A DNA stretch of 64,000 nt from Kitasatospora cineracea. Lineage in GTDB: Bacteria > Actinomycetota > Actinomycetes > Streptomycetales > Streptomycetaceae. Of this stretch, positions 44,347 to 51,956 are shown one piece after another. Numbering within the stretch: position 1 is the first letter of the stretch; the number at the start of each line of letters is the position of its first letter. The notes below the pieces were generated by a model. It saw only the letters and a program-made list of their open reading frames with translations. It did not search any database and had not been told where the DNA came from. The DNA is taken from the NCBI RefSeq assembly GCF_003751605.1, contig NZ_RJVJ01000005.1, positions 88,041 to 152,040 on the forward strand, in the 5' to 3' direction. The position numbers and the translations under genes are program-made.

Positions 44347-45330
44347 ATGACGGACGGACGGGTCGCGGACGGGCGGGTGGCGGCCGGACGGATCGCACCG
44401 GGCGCCGGGTGGCGGCGGCCGGTGGAGGCGGTGCGCCGCCGACTGCTGCGGGAGATCAACTCCACGGTGCACGGTGCCGACCTGCACCTGGAGCGCTACG
44501 ACCGGCCGGTCGGCGACCCCGGGCTGTTCGGGCCCGCCAGCGTGGTGTGGCGGGTGCACGCGCACCCGGCCGGGATGCTGGTCGGCGGGTTCGCCGCGCT
44601 GATGCTGCAGTCGCTGCACCCCGTGGCGATGCGCGCCGTGGCCGAGCACTCCGACTACCGCACCGACCCGGTCGGCCGGCTGCACCGCACCGCCCGCTTC
44701 GTCTCCACCACCACGCTCGGCTCCTCCGCCGCGGCCGAGGCCGCGATCGCGGGCGTGCGCCGCATCCACGGCCACGTCCGCGGCCGGGACGCCGAGGGCC
44801 GCCCGTACCGGGCCGACGACCCCGACCTGCTGTGCTGGGTGCACACCGCGGAGGCCGCCTGCTTCCTGGCCGGCTACCAAGTCTTCGCCGGGCACGGGAG
44901 GTTGAGCGGGCCGGAGCGCGACGACTATCTCGCCGAGGTCGCCCAGATCGGCCAACTCCTGGGCGCGGACGGCGTTCCCGTCTCGCGCGCCGGACTCGCC
45001 CGCTACCTGGCCGGGGTGCGCGGCGCGCTGCGGGCCACCCCGGAGGCGCTGGAGGCCGTCGCCCTGCTGCGCGACTTCGGCCGCACCCGGCGCGAACGCC
45101 TCGCCGTCCGGGTCCTCACCAACGCGGCCGTCGGCCTGCTGCCCGGCTGGGCCCGCCGCGGCCTCGGCATCCACCGCCCCTGGGCCGTGCGCCGGCTCTG
45201 GGACCGGCCGCTGGCCCGGCTGCTCGGCGCGGTCATGGTCTGGGCGTGCGGCCTGTCCCCGATCCGAGCCGCCGCGACGGCCCGCGCCGCCGGCACCCCG
45301 ACCGCCCGGGCGGGCGCCGCGCGCGGCTGA
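44347..45330 (+). CDS. MpaB-type oxygenase (DUF2236)
   Basis: 327 residues. FGPASVVWRVHAHPAGMLVGGFAALMLQSLHPVAMRAVAEHSDYRTDPVGRLHRTARFV is the haem-binding region of the latex-clearing/MpaB family, with several conserved histidines; FVSTTTLGSS and CWVHTAEAACFLAGYQVF follow. Related proteins are haem b oxygenases, but the substrate is unknown. Start ATG 44347. Divergent from the MoxR operon. Confidence 0.83.
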   Translation: MTDGRVADGRVAAGRIAPGAGWRRPVEAVRRRLLREINSTVHGADLHLERYDRPVGDPGLFGPASVVWRVHAHPAGMLVGGFAALMLQSLHPVAMRAVAEHSDYRTDPVGRLHRTARFVSTTTLGSSAAAEAAIAGVRRIHGHVRGRDAEGRPYRADDPDLLCWVHTAEAACFLAGYQVFAGHGRLSGPERDDYLAEVAQIGQLLGADGVPVSRAGLARYLAGVRGALRATPEALEAVALLRDFGRTRRERLAVRVLTNAAVGLLPGWARRGLGIHRPWAVRRLWDRPLARLLGAVMVWACGLSPIRAAATARAAGTPTARAGAARG

Positions 45331-45381
45331 GCAGGCAGCGGGGGCGACGAGGGCGGCGGGACCGGCGGCGCCGGACACGGT

Positions 45382-45429
45382 GAAGCGGCCGCCGCACCGG
45401 GGCTGGGGTTCCGGTGCGGCGGCCGCTTC
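45382..45429. terminator. Bidirectional terminator, perfect 19-bp stem
   Basis: Arms 45382-45400 and 45411-45429 are perfectly complementary with a ten-base loop. It separates the MpaB-type gene from the convergent tiny ribosomal-protein gene. Confidence 0.8.
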
Positions 45430-45471
45430 GGCGTCGTCAGTGGTCGACGGCGGGGGCGGGGCGTCCCGCGG

Positions 45472-45549
45472 TCAGCACTGGGGCCGACGGCGGTGGTTCG
45501 CTCCGCGCCTCGCGCGGGCCTTCTTCTTGCGGCGGCGCTTCGACGACAT
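45472..45549 (-). CDS. 25-residue basic protein resembling actinobacterial ribosomal protein bL37
   Basis: Start ATG 45549 follows an excellent ribosome binding site (GAGAGGAGAGGC). The protein is extremely basic: MSSKRRRKKKARARRGANH followed by RRRPQC. Length and the late ANHxxRP pattern resemble the small 50S protein bL37 described in mycobacteria. A strong terminator stands 43 bases downstream. It is too short for routine gene finders. The identity is a pattern match only; another very small basic ribosomal protein is possible. Confidence 0.6.
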   Translation of the reverse strand: MSSKRRRKKKARARRGANHRRRPQC

Positions 45550-45765
45550 GGCCTCTCCTCTCGCGGCGGTGCACGACACCCCCCGTCCCACCACCGTGCC
45601 CCGTCCCCGCCGAACCTGCCAGCCGACACCCGCCCGTCCAGGAACCCGCCCGCTTGTCCCGCCCCGACACGCCGGTGGCCGCCGGGCTGCGGGTGGGGCG
45701 GTGGTGCGTCGCGGGGGCCAGGATGGAGAGAAGAGGGGGACCGAGACGAAGCCGAGGGAGAGAGC

Positions 45766-45953
45766 ATGTCGCAGCAGCACACGCACGGGACCCACGAAGG
45801 CGCGCCGGCCGACGAGTGGCCGCCCACCGAGACCCCGGAGGCCCGGATGACCGCCGAGGGCTCGCCGCCGCCGGACGAGAGCGAGAAGTCCCCGAGGACG
45901 GCCCCGAGTTCGCCGTGCCGGTCTCCTCACCGCCCGAGCCCGAGGAGGGCTGA
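45766..45953 (+). pseudogene. Small acidic protein, probably frameshifted near its end
   Basis: ATG 45766 follows GAGGGAGAG. The first 43 residues are acidic and Pro-rich (HTHGTHEGAPADEWPPTE...PPPDESEKSP). The frame then turns into an Arg-rich, unnatural tail that runs to 46098. Inserting one G at about 45893 (CCCCGAGG to CCCCGGAGG) gives instead EDGPEFAVPVSSPPEPEEG and a stop at 45953, a coherent acidic 62-residue protein. Function unknown. If the base is really missing, the gene makes a 110-residue chimeric product. Confidence 0.45.
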
Positions 45954-46126
45954 GCGGCCGCGCCGGGCAGGACGCCCCCGGAGGAACGGGTGCTTCCGGT
46001 GGGAACGGGCGCTTCCGGTCGGGACGGGGGCTTCGGTCGACGGATCGCGGTTAGACGGACAGAACATCCGTTCATCCGACCGGCTGTTCCACCGCTGATC
46101 GGACCGTCCGACGGAAGGAGCACCCG

Positions 46127-46445
<319 letters not shown>

Positions 46446-46493
46446 GTACGGGCGCGGCGCGCAGGGCGCGGCACGGCGCGGAGAGCGTGGCGA

Positions 46494-46540
46494 CACGACG
46501 GAGGCGGTCCCCGGAAGGTACGGGGACCGCCTCCGTCGTG
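46494..46540. terminator. Bidirectional terminator, perfect 19-bp stem
   Basis: Arms 46494-46512 and 46522-46540 are exactly complementary with a nine-base loop between the WhiB-like gene and the convergent ATPase gene. Confidence 0.8.
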
Positions 46541-46582
46541 CGCGGGGTACGGCTGAAGGCCGGAAGGCCGTCCGGCCGACGG

Positions 46583-47050
46583 CTACGCGAGCAGCCGGGT
46601 GACGTCGATCTCCGCCCAGATGGACTTGCCCTGCGCGTGCAGGTCCGCTCCCCAGCGGTCGGCGGTGCGCTGCACGATGTACAGGCCGTGTCCGCCGGGC
46701 AGGCCGGGGCGGTGCGGGGTGCGCAGCGTGGGCAGCACCTCGGAGGTGTCGGAGACCTCGATCCGCAGCCGCTCGGGCGTCGCGTCGAGGACCAGTTCGA
46801 GCGGGCCGCCGGCGTGCAGCATCGCGTTGCCGACCAGTTCGGCGACCAGCAGGACGACGTCCTCGGCGAGGTCCGGGTCGGGCGGCGCCGCCCAGGACCA
46901 GTCGCCCAGCGCCTCCGCGGTGAACGCCCGGGCCCGGGCGACCGGGCGCGGGACGCCCGCCAGTCGCAGGCGTCGGCGCTGCCCCCCGGGGGGCAGCGCC
47001 GACCCGGCGTCCGGGCGGTCGCCGTCCAGGGTGCCCCGGCTCGGTGTCAC
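46583..47050 (-). CDS. Anti-sigma factor-type ATP-binding protein (HATPase_c)
   Basis: 155 residues from GTG 47050 (AAGGGA eight bases before). GHKL-type fold: LLVAELVGNAMLHAGGPLELVL is the N-box with Asn for Mg2+, IEVSDTSEVLPT the G1 region and GGHGLYIVQRTADRWG the G2 lid. Such RsbW/SpoIIAB-like kinases bind a sigma factor and phosphorylate the STAS antagonist. It lies downstream of the STAS and sigma genes on the same strand, so the three form a partner-switching set. Confidence 0.85.
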   Translation of the reverse strand: MTPSRGTLDGDRPDAGSALPPGGQRRRLRLAGVPRPVARARAFTAEALGDWSWAAPPDPDLAEDVVLLVAELVGNAMLHAGGPLELVLDATPERLRIEVSDTSEVLPTLRTPHRPGLPGGHGLYIVQRTADRWGADLHAQGKSIWAEIDVTRLLA

Positions 47051-47185
47051 GTGCGGGTTCCCTTCGTTCTCGACGACGCTCTCACGGTCTGCTCTCACGG
47101 GTCGGTTTCCCGGCCGTGCCCGGATTATTCCCGGTGCGGCCGACGGTGTGCGGGTACGGCTGGTGGCTGAAGGCACGGCGGCCGG

Positions 47186-47554
47186 TCAGCCGTCCGCCGC
47201 GAGGGCCGCGTCCACCGTCTCGTGGATGGTGAACACGGCCTTCGCGCCGGTCAGTTCGAGCAGGTGCCGGACCGGCCCGGAGAGCGCCGCCAGGTGGAAG
47301 GACAGCCCCTCGTCGGCGGCGGCCATCCTGGTTTGGAGCAGCAGGTTCAACCCGGACGAGTCGCAGAAGTCGACCCGTCCGAGATCGATGACCAGCGCAC
47401 GGGGGCGCTCGGCGACCAGCAGGTCGAGCGCTTCCCGGGCGGGGGCCAGGGTTTCGATGTCCAGGTCGCCTGAGAGCGCGCACACGGCGGCTCTGGAGGG
47501 CGTGCGCCGGACGTCGACCGCCAGAGGGGCTACGGGCATGTTCTCGGCTGGCAT
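47186..47554 (-). CDS. STAS-domain anti-sigma factor antagonist
   Basis: 122 residues. VCALSGDLDIETLAPAREALD begins the STAS fold and VIDLGRVDFCDSSGLNLLLQ holds the phosphorylatable serine (DSSGL). In its unphosphorylated form it should bind the anti-sigma kinase and free the sigma factor. Start ATG 47554. Located between the sigma factor (upstream) and the ATPase (downstream). Confidence 0.9.
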   Translation of the reverse strand: MPAENMPVAPLAVDVRRTPSRAAVCALSGDLDIETLAPAREALDLLVAERPRALVIDLGRVDFCDSSGLNLLLQTRMAAADEGLSFHLAALSGPVRHLLELTGAKAVFTIHETVDAALAADG

Positions 47555-47684
47555 CCTCGTCCTGTTCCTTCGACCGACCTGCCTCGACCTTACGCACCGA
47601 CGGGCACGGCGGTCGAGACGGGGGTGCCCGGTGCGGGAGGTGCGGACGGCGGAAGCCGTCGCAGCAACGAGAATCGACGGGCTG

Positions 47685-48617
47685 TCAGTCCGTCGCGTCC
47701 AGACCGGTGCGCAGCCGGGCCAGCGTCCGGGACAGCAGCCGGGACACGTGCATCTGGGACAGGCCGAGGCGGGCGCCGATCTGCGACTGGGTGAGGTCCT
47801 CGCCGAACCGCATCGCCAGGATCTCCCGATCCCGCTCCGGGAGCTGGGCGATCAGCGGCTTCAGCGCCACCAGGTTCTCCACCAGCGCGAACCGCCCGTC
47901 CACCCGGCCGAGCCGCTCGGCGGGCTGCTGCCCGTCGCCCTCGCCCGGGGAGGTCAGGTCGAGGGAGCCCGCGGTGTGTGCGTTCGCCGCGGTCAGTCCC
48001 TCGATCACCTCCTCCTCGGAGATCGAGAGGTGCTCGGCGAGGTCGGCGACGGTCGGCTCCCGGTCCAGGGTCTGGGCCAGCGCGTCCTGCGCCTTCGCCA
48101 GGTCCAGGCGCAGCTCCTGCAGGCGGCGCGGCACGTGCACCGACCAGGTGGTGTCCCGGAAGTGGCGCCGTATCTCGCCGACGATGGTGGGCACCGCGTA
48201 CGTGGTGAACTCGACGCCGAGGTGCGGGTCGAACCGGTCGATCGCCTTGATCAGGCCGACCGAGCCGACCTGCAGCAGGTCCTCGTACGGCTCCTTGCTG
48301 TGCCCGAAGCGGCGGATGGCGAACCGGACCAGGGTCAGGTTCAGCTCGATCAGGGTGGAGCGGACGTAGCTGAACTCCCGGGTGCCCTCCTCCAGGTCGG
48401 CCAGCCGCCGCAGCAGTACCCGGGTCAGCTCGCGGGCGTCGGCGGGCGTGGTGTGGGCCGGGTCGGCGAGCAGCCCCGCCAGCTCCGGGTCGAGCCCCGG
48501 GAGGCGGATGTCCGCCGCGGCGGCCCTGGGGGCCGGTACGGCGGAGGGCGCTCCGAGCTGGTCGGAGGCAGCCTCGGTGGGGGCGATCAGGAGAAGTTCA
48601 TCAGTGGGCACGCGCAT
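47685..48617 (-). CDS. SigB/SigF-family RNA polymerase sigma factor
   Basis: 310 residues. Region 2: YEDLLQVGSVGLIKAIDRFDPHLGVEFTTYAVPTIVGEIRRHFRDTTW; region 3: LDREPTVADLAEHLSISEEEVIEGL; region 4: LPERDREILAMRFGEDLTQSQIGARLGLSQMHVSRLLSRTLARL. This is the stress/sporulation sigma group of actinobacteria. The 60-residue N-terminal extension is Ala/Pro-rich. Start ATG 48617. An upstream GCAT-N15-GGGTAC site suggests it reads its own promoter. The STAS and ATPase genes follow in the same direction. Confidence 0.92.
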   Translation of the reverse strand: MRVPTDELLLIAPTEAASDQLGAPSAVPAPRAAAADIRLPGLDPELAGLLADPAHTTPADARELTRVLLRRLADLEEGTREFSYVRSTLIELNLTLVRFAIRRFGHSKEPYEDLLQVGSVGLIKAIDRFDPHLGVEFTTYAVPTIVGEIRRHFRDTTWSVHVPRRLQELRLDLAKAQDALAQTLDREPTVADLAEHLSISEEEVIEGLTAANAHTAGSLDLTSPGEGDGQQPAERLGRVDGRFALVENLVALKPLIAQLPERDREILAMRFGEDLTQSQIGARLGLSQMHVSRLLSRTLARLRTGLDATD

Positions 48618-48655
48618 GCCAGTCCTTTCCTCGTCTCCGGCCGGTCCGTCCCCGG

Positions 48656-48680
48656 GTACCCGGGCAATCGCCGGTCATGC
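48656..48680 (-). promoter_or_regulatory. Candidate SigB-type promoter of the sigma factor gene
   Basis: On the minus strand GCAT (48680-48677) and GGGTAC (48661-48656) are 15 bases apart, matching the GNNT-N14-16-GGGTAY consensus of streptomycete SigB-like factors. It lies 39 bases before the start codon. Confidence 0.45.
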
Positions 48681-48914
48681 CTGCCACCCGTGTGGACATC
48701 TTGTGAAGACTACGCCCGGGTGGTTCCGGGGCGGTTTCCGGGTGACGGGTTCGGCGAACGGTGCGCTCGAACGTGCATGCACGGCAGCGGGCGGGGCAGA
48801 CGGGCCCCGGACGCGGACCGCACCCGGCGACCGCGCTCCGGACGCTACAGGATGTTCCGGGATGTCCGGGACGTTCGCTGCGTTCCGGATGTTTCGGAGG
48901 AGGAGGGAACACCC

Positions 48915-49286
48915 ATGGGCCGGATCGAGGAATCCATCGAGATCGACGCGCCGATCGGCACCGTCTACCGCGAGTGGACCACCCGCTCGTCGCTGCCCGC
49001 CTGCATGCGCGGCGGGGCCGACCGCGGCGCCACCGCGACCGAAGTGCTGCCGCCCGACCGGATCGCCTGGAGCGGCGGTCCCGACCTGCCCGGACACTCC
49101 GGAGTCGTCACCTTCCACCGGGTCACCGACCACGCCACCCGGCTGATGCTCCAGCTCGACACCGAACCGCACGGCCTGTGGGACCACCTGGTCGAGGGCC
49201 TCGGCTTCACCGACCGCCGGGTCATCGACGAGCTCGCCGCCTTCAAGGCCCACGTCGAGGACCACCGGCAGCACCTCGCCGCCTGA
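48915..49286 (+). CDS. SRPBCC-like protein
   Basis: 123 residues. GRIEESIEIDAPIGTVYREWTTRSSLPACMRGG is the typical N-terminal strand-helix of the START/polyketide-cyclase superfamily (SRPBCC), and the C-terminal long helix is GLWDHLVEGLGFTDRRVIDELAAFKAHVEDH. These proteins form a ligand-binding cavity; the ligand is unknown. Start ATG 48915 follows GGAGGAGG. Upstream, 48850-48900 carries repeats of GTTCCGGATGT and related sequence. Confidence 0.75.
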   Translation: MGRIEESIEIDAPIGTVYREWTTRSSLPACMRGGADRGATATEVLPPDRIAWSGGPDLPGHSGVVTFHRVTDHATRLMLQLDTEPHGLWDHLVEGLGFTDRRVIDELAAFKAHVEDHRQHLAA

Positions 49287-49325
49287 ACCGCCCGACCCGC
49301 CCAGCTCGCCCGACCCGCCGGACTC

Positions 49326-49379
49326 GCTGGAACCACCGGAGGCGCTGGAACCGCCGGACGTGCTGGAACCGCTCGACCT
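49326..49379. repeat. Three tandem 18-bp units
   Basis: Units 49326-49343, 49344-49361 and 49362-49379 all begin GCTGGAACC. They lie between the SRPBCC gene and the SsgA-like gene and do not fall in a convincing coding frame. Confidence 0.75.
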
Positions 49380-49445
49380 GCCCCGACCCCCGAACCGTCC
49401 GAACCGCCCGTGCACCACGGAAACGACCCGGAAGGGAGCACCGCC

Positions 49446-49841
49446 ATGGGCCCCGTCACCGAGCAGCTCGTCCTGCACCTGCTCGCCCCCGACGGCAGCG
49501 CCGTCGCCCTCGACACCGACTGGCGCTACCTGCCCGACGACCCGTACGCGGTGCGCCTCGACTTCGGCCCGCGCGCCGCCGGGGCCAGCTGGGTGCTGTC
49601 CCGGGAGACGCTGCTGGCCGCGCTGCACGGGCCGGTCGGGGAGGGCGACATCCGCTGCGCGCCGCTCGACGGCGACTGCCTGGGCCTGGTGCTCGGGCAC
49701 GGGGCCGCCGCGGTGGTGCTCGCCGTCGGGCGCGCCGAACTCGCGGCGTTCCTGGCCGCCACCGCCGAGGCGGTGCCGCTGGGCCGCGAGTCGGAGCGGA
49801 TCGACTGGGACGGCGGGCTGGCCGGGCTGCTGTCGGCCTGA
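49446..49841 (+). CDS. SsgA-family sporulation and cell-division protein (SALP)
   Basis: 131 residues. TEQLVLHLLAPDGSAVALDTDWRYLPDDPYAVRLDF and ASWVLSRETLLAALHGPVGEGDIRC are hallmarks of the SsgA-like proteins, which exist only in sporulating actinomycetes and control septum placement and cell-wall remodelling. Start ATG 49446 follows GGAAGGGAG. Which SALP it is cannot be decided. Its stop is immediately followed by a small hairpin. Confidence 0.85.
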   Translation: MGPVTEQLVLHLLAPDGSAVALDTDWRYLPDDPYAVRLDFGPRAAGASWVLSRETLLAALHGPVGEGDIRCAPLDGDCLGLVLGHGAAAVVLAVGRAELAAFLAATAEAVPLGRESERIDWDGGLAGLLSA

Positions 49842-49871
49842 GGCGGGCCGGACTCCCGCCCGGGCCCGCCT
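49841..49871. terminator. Hairpin between the SsgA-like and PRC-barrel genes
   Basis: Nine-bp perfect stem (49841-49849 with 49863-49871) that starts in the stop codon of the SsgA-like gene; convergent genes on both sides. Confidence 0.45.
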
Positions 49872-49878
49872 GCGGTGT

Positions 49879-50235
49879 TCAGCGGCGGGCCAGGCGGCGT
49901 TCGCCGCCCGCGCCGGTGACGTAGTCGAGGTGGTAGTGGGCGAAGACCTCGGGCTCCTGTTCGGCGGTGAGCACATCGTCGGTGCCGATGGACGGGGCGT
50001 TCTTCACGTCGCCGCGGTTGAACGGCACCCGCAGGTAGCCGGGGCCGGCCACCGCGTCCGCGATCGGCACGAACACCAGGCGGTGCCGGCCGGGCAGGCC
50101 GATCGTCACGGTGGCGAAGGACGGTTCGTCGGTGGCGGTGTCGACGTAGATGTTCTCCAGGCTGCCGATCTTCTTGCCGTCCTGGTCGACCACGTCGTGG
50201 CTGCGCCACTCCCGGATGTCGGCGATCTGGATCAT
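49879..50235 (-). CDS. PRC-barrel domain protein
   Basis: 118 residues. IREWRSHDVVDQDGKKIGSLENIYVDTATDEPSFATVTIG is the PRC-barrel start, followed by VFVPIADAV and LRVPFNRGDVKNAPSI. PRC barrels bind proteins or RNA-processing partners; here the role is unknown. Start ATG 50235 has GGAGG-like CGGAGGCC upstream. Such genes are abundant and often stress-induced in streptomycetes. Confidence 0.8.
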   Translation of the reverse strand: MIQIADIREWRSHDVVDQDGKKIGSLENIYVDTATDEPSFATVTIGLPGRHRLVFVPIADAVAGPGYLRVPFNRGDVKNAPSIGTDDVLTAEQEPEVFAHYHLDYVTGAGGERRLARR

Positions 50236-50370
50236 TCACGGCCTCCGTGGGCTGGGCTGGGCTCGGACCCGATGGGCGTTCGGTCCGTTCCATGCTCACC
50301 GACGGTGGCGGGGCCCGCCCGTCCGGCGGCCGCGTCGTTGCCCTGATCGGCCGGGCCGGTGCGGGCCGGG

Positions 50371-50805
50371 TCAGGGGGCGGGCGGTGGCGGGGCGGGGAG
50401 CAGCAGGGCGGCGAGTTCGTCGAGCAGTTCGGCGGCCCGCCGGGCCTGGGCGGGGTCGGGCAGGGCCGCGGCGAGGAGCGGTTCGGCGGGGCGGGCGGCC
50501 CGGGCGCGGACGTAGTCGCGGGCGGTTGTGGAGACGGACAGCAGGGTGCGGCGGCCGTCGGCGGGGTCGGGCTCGGCGTCCAGCAGGCCGCGTTCGCGCA
50601 GCCGGGCCACCGAGGTGGAGACGTGGCTCTGGGCGAAGCCGGTGCGGACCCGGATGTCCTGCACCGAGCTGCCCGGGTGCTGGTACACGTCGGAGACCAC
50701 CGCGATCTCGCCCGGCGTGAGCGTCGCCGAGGCGTGCTCGGTGACCATCGCGCGGCCCAGCTCGGTCAGCCGCTTGCCCAGTCGCAGAAGTCGTACGCCG
50801 TCCAT
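50371..50805 (-). CDS. MarR-family transcriptional regulator
   Basis: 144 residues from ATG 50805. Winged helix: LTPGEIAVVSDVYQHPGSSVQDIRVRTGFAQSHVSTSVARLRERGLLDAEPDPADGRRTLLSVS. The wing is DPADGRRT. An alternative ATG at 50832 adds nine residues. Divergent from a methyltransferase gene with clear inverted repeats between them, which are probably its own operators. Confidence 0.87.
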   Translation of the reverse strand: MDGVRLLRLGKRLTELGRAMVTEHASATLTPGEIAVVSDVYQHPGSSVQDIRVRTGFAQSHVSTSVARLRERGLLDAEPDPADGRRTLLSVSTTARDYVRARAARPAEPLLAAALPDPAQARRAAELLDELAALLLPAPPPPAP

Positions 50806-50896
50806 GGCGGACAGGCTAGCGCGCCACTGCATCGGTGCTGATGCATCAGGACTGATGTACTGGGGCCGATGTCCTGGGCGCCGACGTCATCTGCCG

Positions 50897-50928
50897 CCAC
50901 AGATGCATCTTCACAGATGTATCTGTGG
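50897..50928. promoter_or_regulatory. MarR operator cluster (CACAGAT / ATCTGTG inverted repeats)
   Basis: CCACAGATGCATCT (50897-50910) is followed by ACAGATGTATCTGTGG (50913-50928). Arms ACAGAT-N2-ATCTGT form a typical MarR palindrome and the outer CCACAGAT/ATCTGTGG form a larger one. Further TGATGCAT/TGATGTAC half-sites lie at 50838-50860. Position: 18 bases before the methyltransferase start and 90 from the MarR start. Confidence 0.65.
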
Positions 50929-50946
50929 CGATGTAGTTTGGCGGGC

Positions 50947-51825
50947 ATGACGACGAACGAGCCCGCGGAACCCGAACCCGAACCCGAACCCGGCCCAGGC
51001 CCGGGCCCCGACGCGCCCCGGGCCGCCCGGTTGAGCCCCGTCTCGCGCACCGCGCTCTCGGTGGCCCGGGTCCGGGCCTACGAGAGCAGCCGGCCGGACC
51101 CGCTGTTCACCGACCCCTACGCCCTGGCGTTCATCGCGGCCTCCGGCACCCCGATGCCCACCGCCGGACCGGCCGGGCCGCTCGCCCAGTGGCTGGTGGC
51201 CCGGGGCATCATGCGGACCCGCTTCTACGACGACCGGCTGCTCGCCGCCGGCGCCGGCCAGGTGGTGCTGCTCGCCGCCGGGCTCGACACCCGCGCCTAC
51301 CGGCTGGCCTGGCCGACCGGCACCCGGCTGTTCGAGGTCGACCTGCCGCCCGTCCTCGACTTCAAGCAGGAGGTCCTCGACGAGCAGGGAGCCGCCGCGG
51401 CCTGCGCCCGCACCGCGCTGCCCGCCGACCTGGCCGACCCCGACTGGGCGGACCGACTGGTCGCGGCCGGCTTCGACCCCGGGCAGCCCACCGCCTGGCT
51501 GGCCGAGGGACTGCTGGTCTACCTGGAGGCCGGCCAGGCCGAGCGGCTGCTCACCACCGTCGGCGAACTCTCCGCCCCCGGCAGCCGGTTGCTGACCGAG
51601 CAGGGCCGCGACGTCTCGCAGGTCACCGCCGAGGGGCCGCTCGCCGAGATGACCGCGCTGTGGCGCGGCGGCCTCGGCGCCGGCACCGCCGACTGGCTGG
51701 ACGCCCACGGCTGGCGGACCGAGTACACCGCCATCACCGCGCTCGCCGACGCGCTCGGACGCCGACTGCCGTCCACCGGGAGCTTCGACGGCTCCGGCTT
51801 CCTCGAGGCCCGCCGCACCGGCTGA
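50947..51825 (+). CDS. SAM-dependent methyltransferase (TIGR00027/LCM-like)
   Basis: 292 residues. A (EP)n and (GP)n dipeptide leader (residues 6-22) precedes SRTALSVARVRAYESSRPDPLFTDPYALAFI and the SAM motif VVLLAAGLDTRAYRLAWP, then FEVDLPPVLDFKQEVL and WLAEGLLVYLE, all typical of the leucine carboxyl-methyltransferase-like family common in actinobacteria. Substrate unknown. Start ATG 50947. Likely repressed by the divergent MarR. Confidence 0.88.
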   Translation: MTTNEPAEPEPEPEPGPGPGPDAPRAARLSPVSRTALSVARVRAYESSRPDPLFTDPYALAFIAASGTPMPTAGPAGPLAQWLVARGIMRTRFYDDRLLAAGAGQVVLLAAGLDTRAYRLAWPTGTRLFEVDLPPVLDFKQEVLDEQGAAAACARTALPADLADPDWADRLVAAGFDPGQPTAWLAEGLLVYLEAGQAERLLTTVGELSAPGSRLLTEQGRDVSQVTAEGPLAEMTALWRGGLGAGTADWLDAHGWRTEYTAITALADALGRRLPSTGSFDGSGFLEARRTG

Positions 51826-51844
51826 ACCGTCCCGTTCCGCCGCG

Positions 51845-51900
51845 CGAACGCATCCGCCGCGCGAACGCGTCCACCGCACGAACGCGTTTACGCGAACGCG
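51845..51900. repeat. Four copies of a GCGAACGC-type element
   Basis: (G/A)CGAACGC occurs at about 51844, 51861, 51878 and 51892 between the methyltransferase stop and the terminator hairpin. Spacing is 14-17 bases. No coding frame. Confidence 0.6.
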
Positions 51901-51935
51901 TCCACCGCCGACCGGAGGGACCGGTCGGCGGTGGA
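51901..51935. terminator. Bidirectional terminator, perfect 15-bp stem
   Basis: Arms 51901-51915 and 51921-51935, loop AGGGA, between convergent methyltransferase and cellulase genes. Confidence 0.75.
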
Positions 51936-51956
51936 CGGCCTGTTGCGGGGAGCCGG

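Noticed and set aside
45953..46098. Arg-rich tail of the frame from 45766
   Set aside because: It appears only after the suspected lost base and has no protein-like pattern; the alternative frame ends neatly at 45953.
51845..51900. Possible CRISPR-like repeats
   Set aside because: Only four short 8-bp elements with no conserved spacer length and no cas genes; other arrays in the window are direct tandem repeats without spacers.
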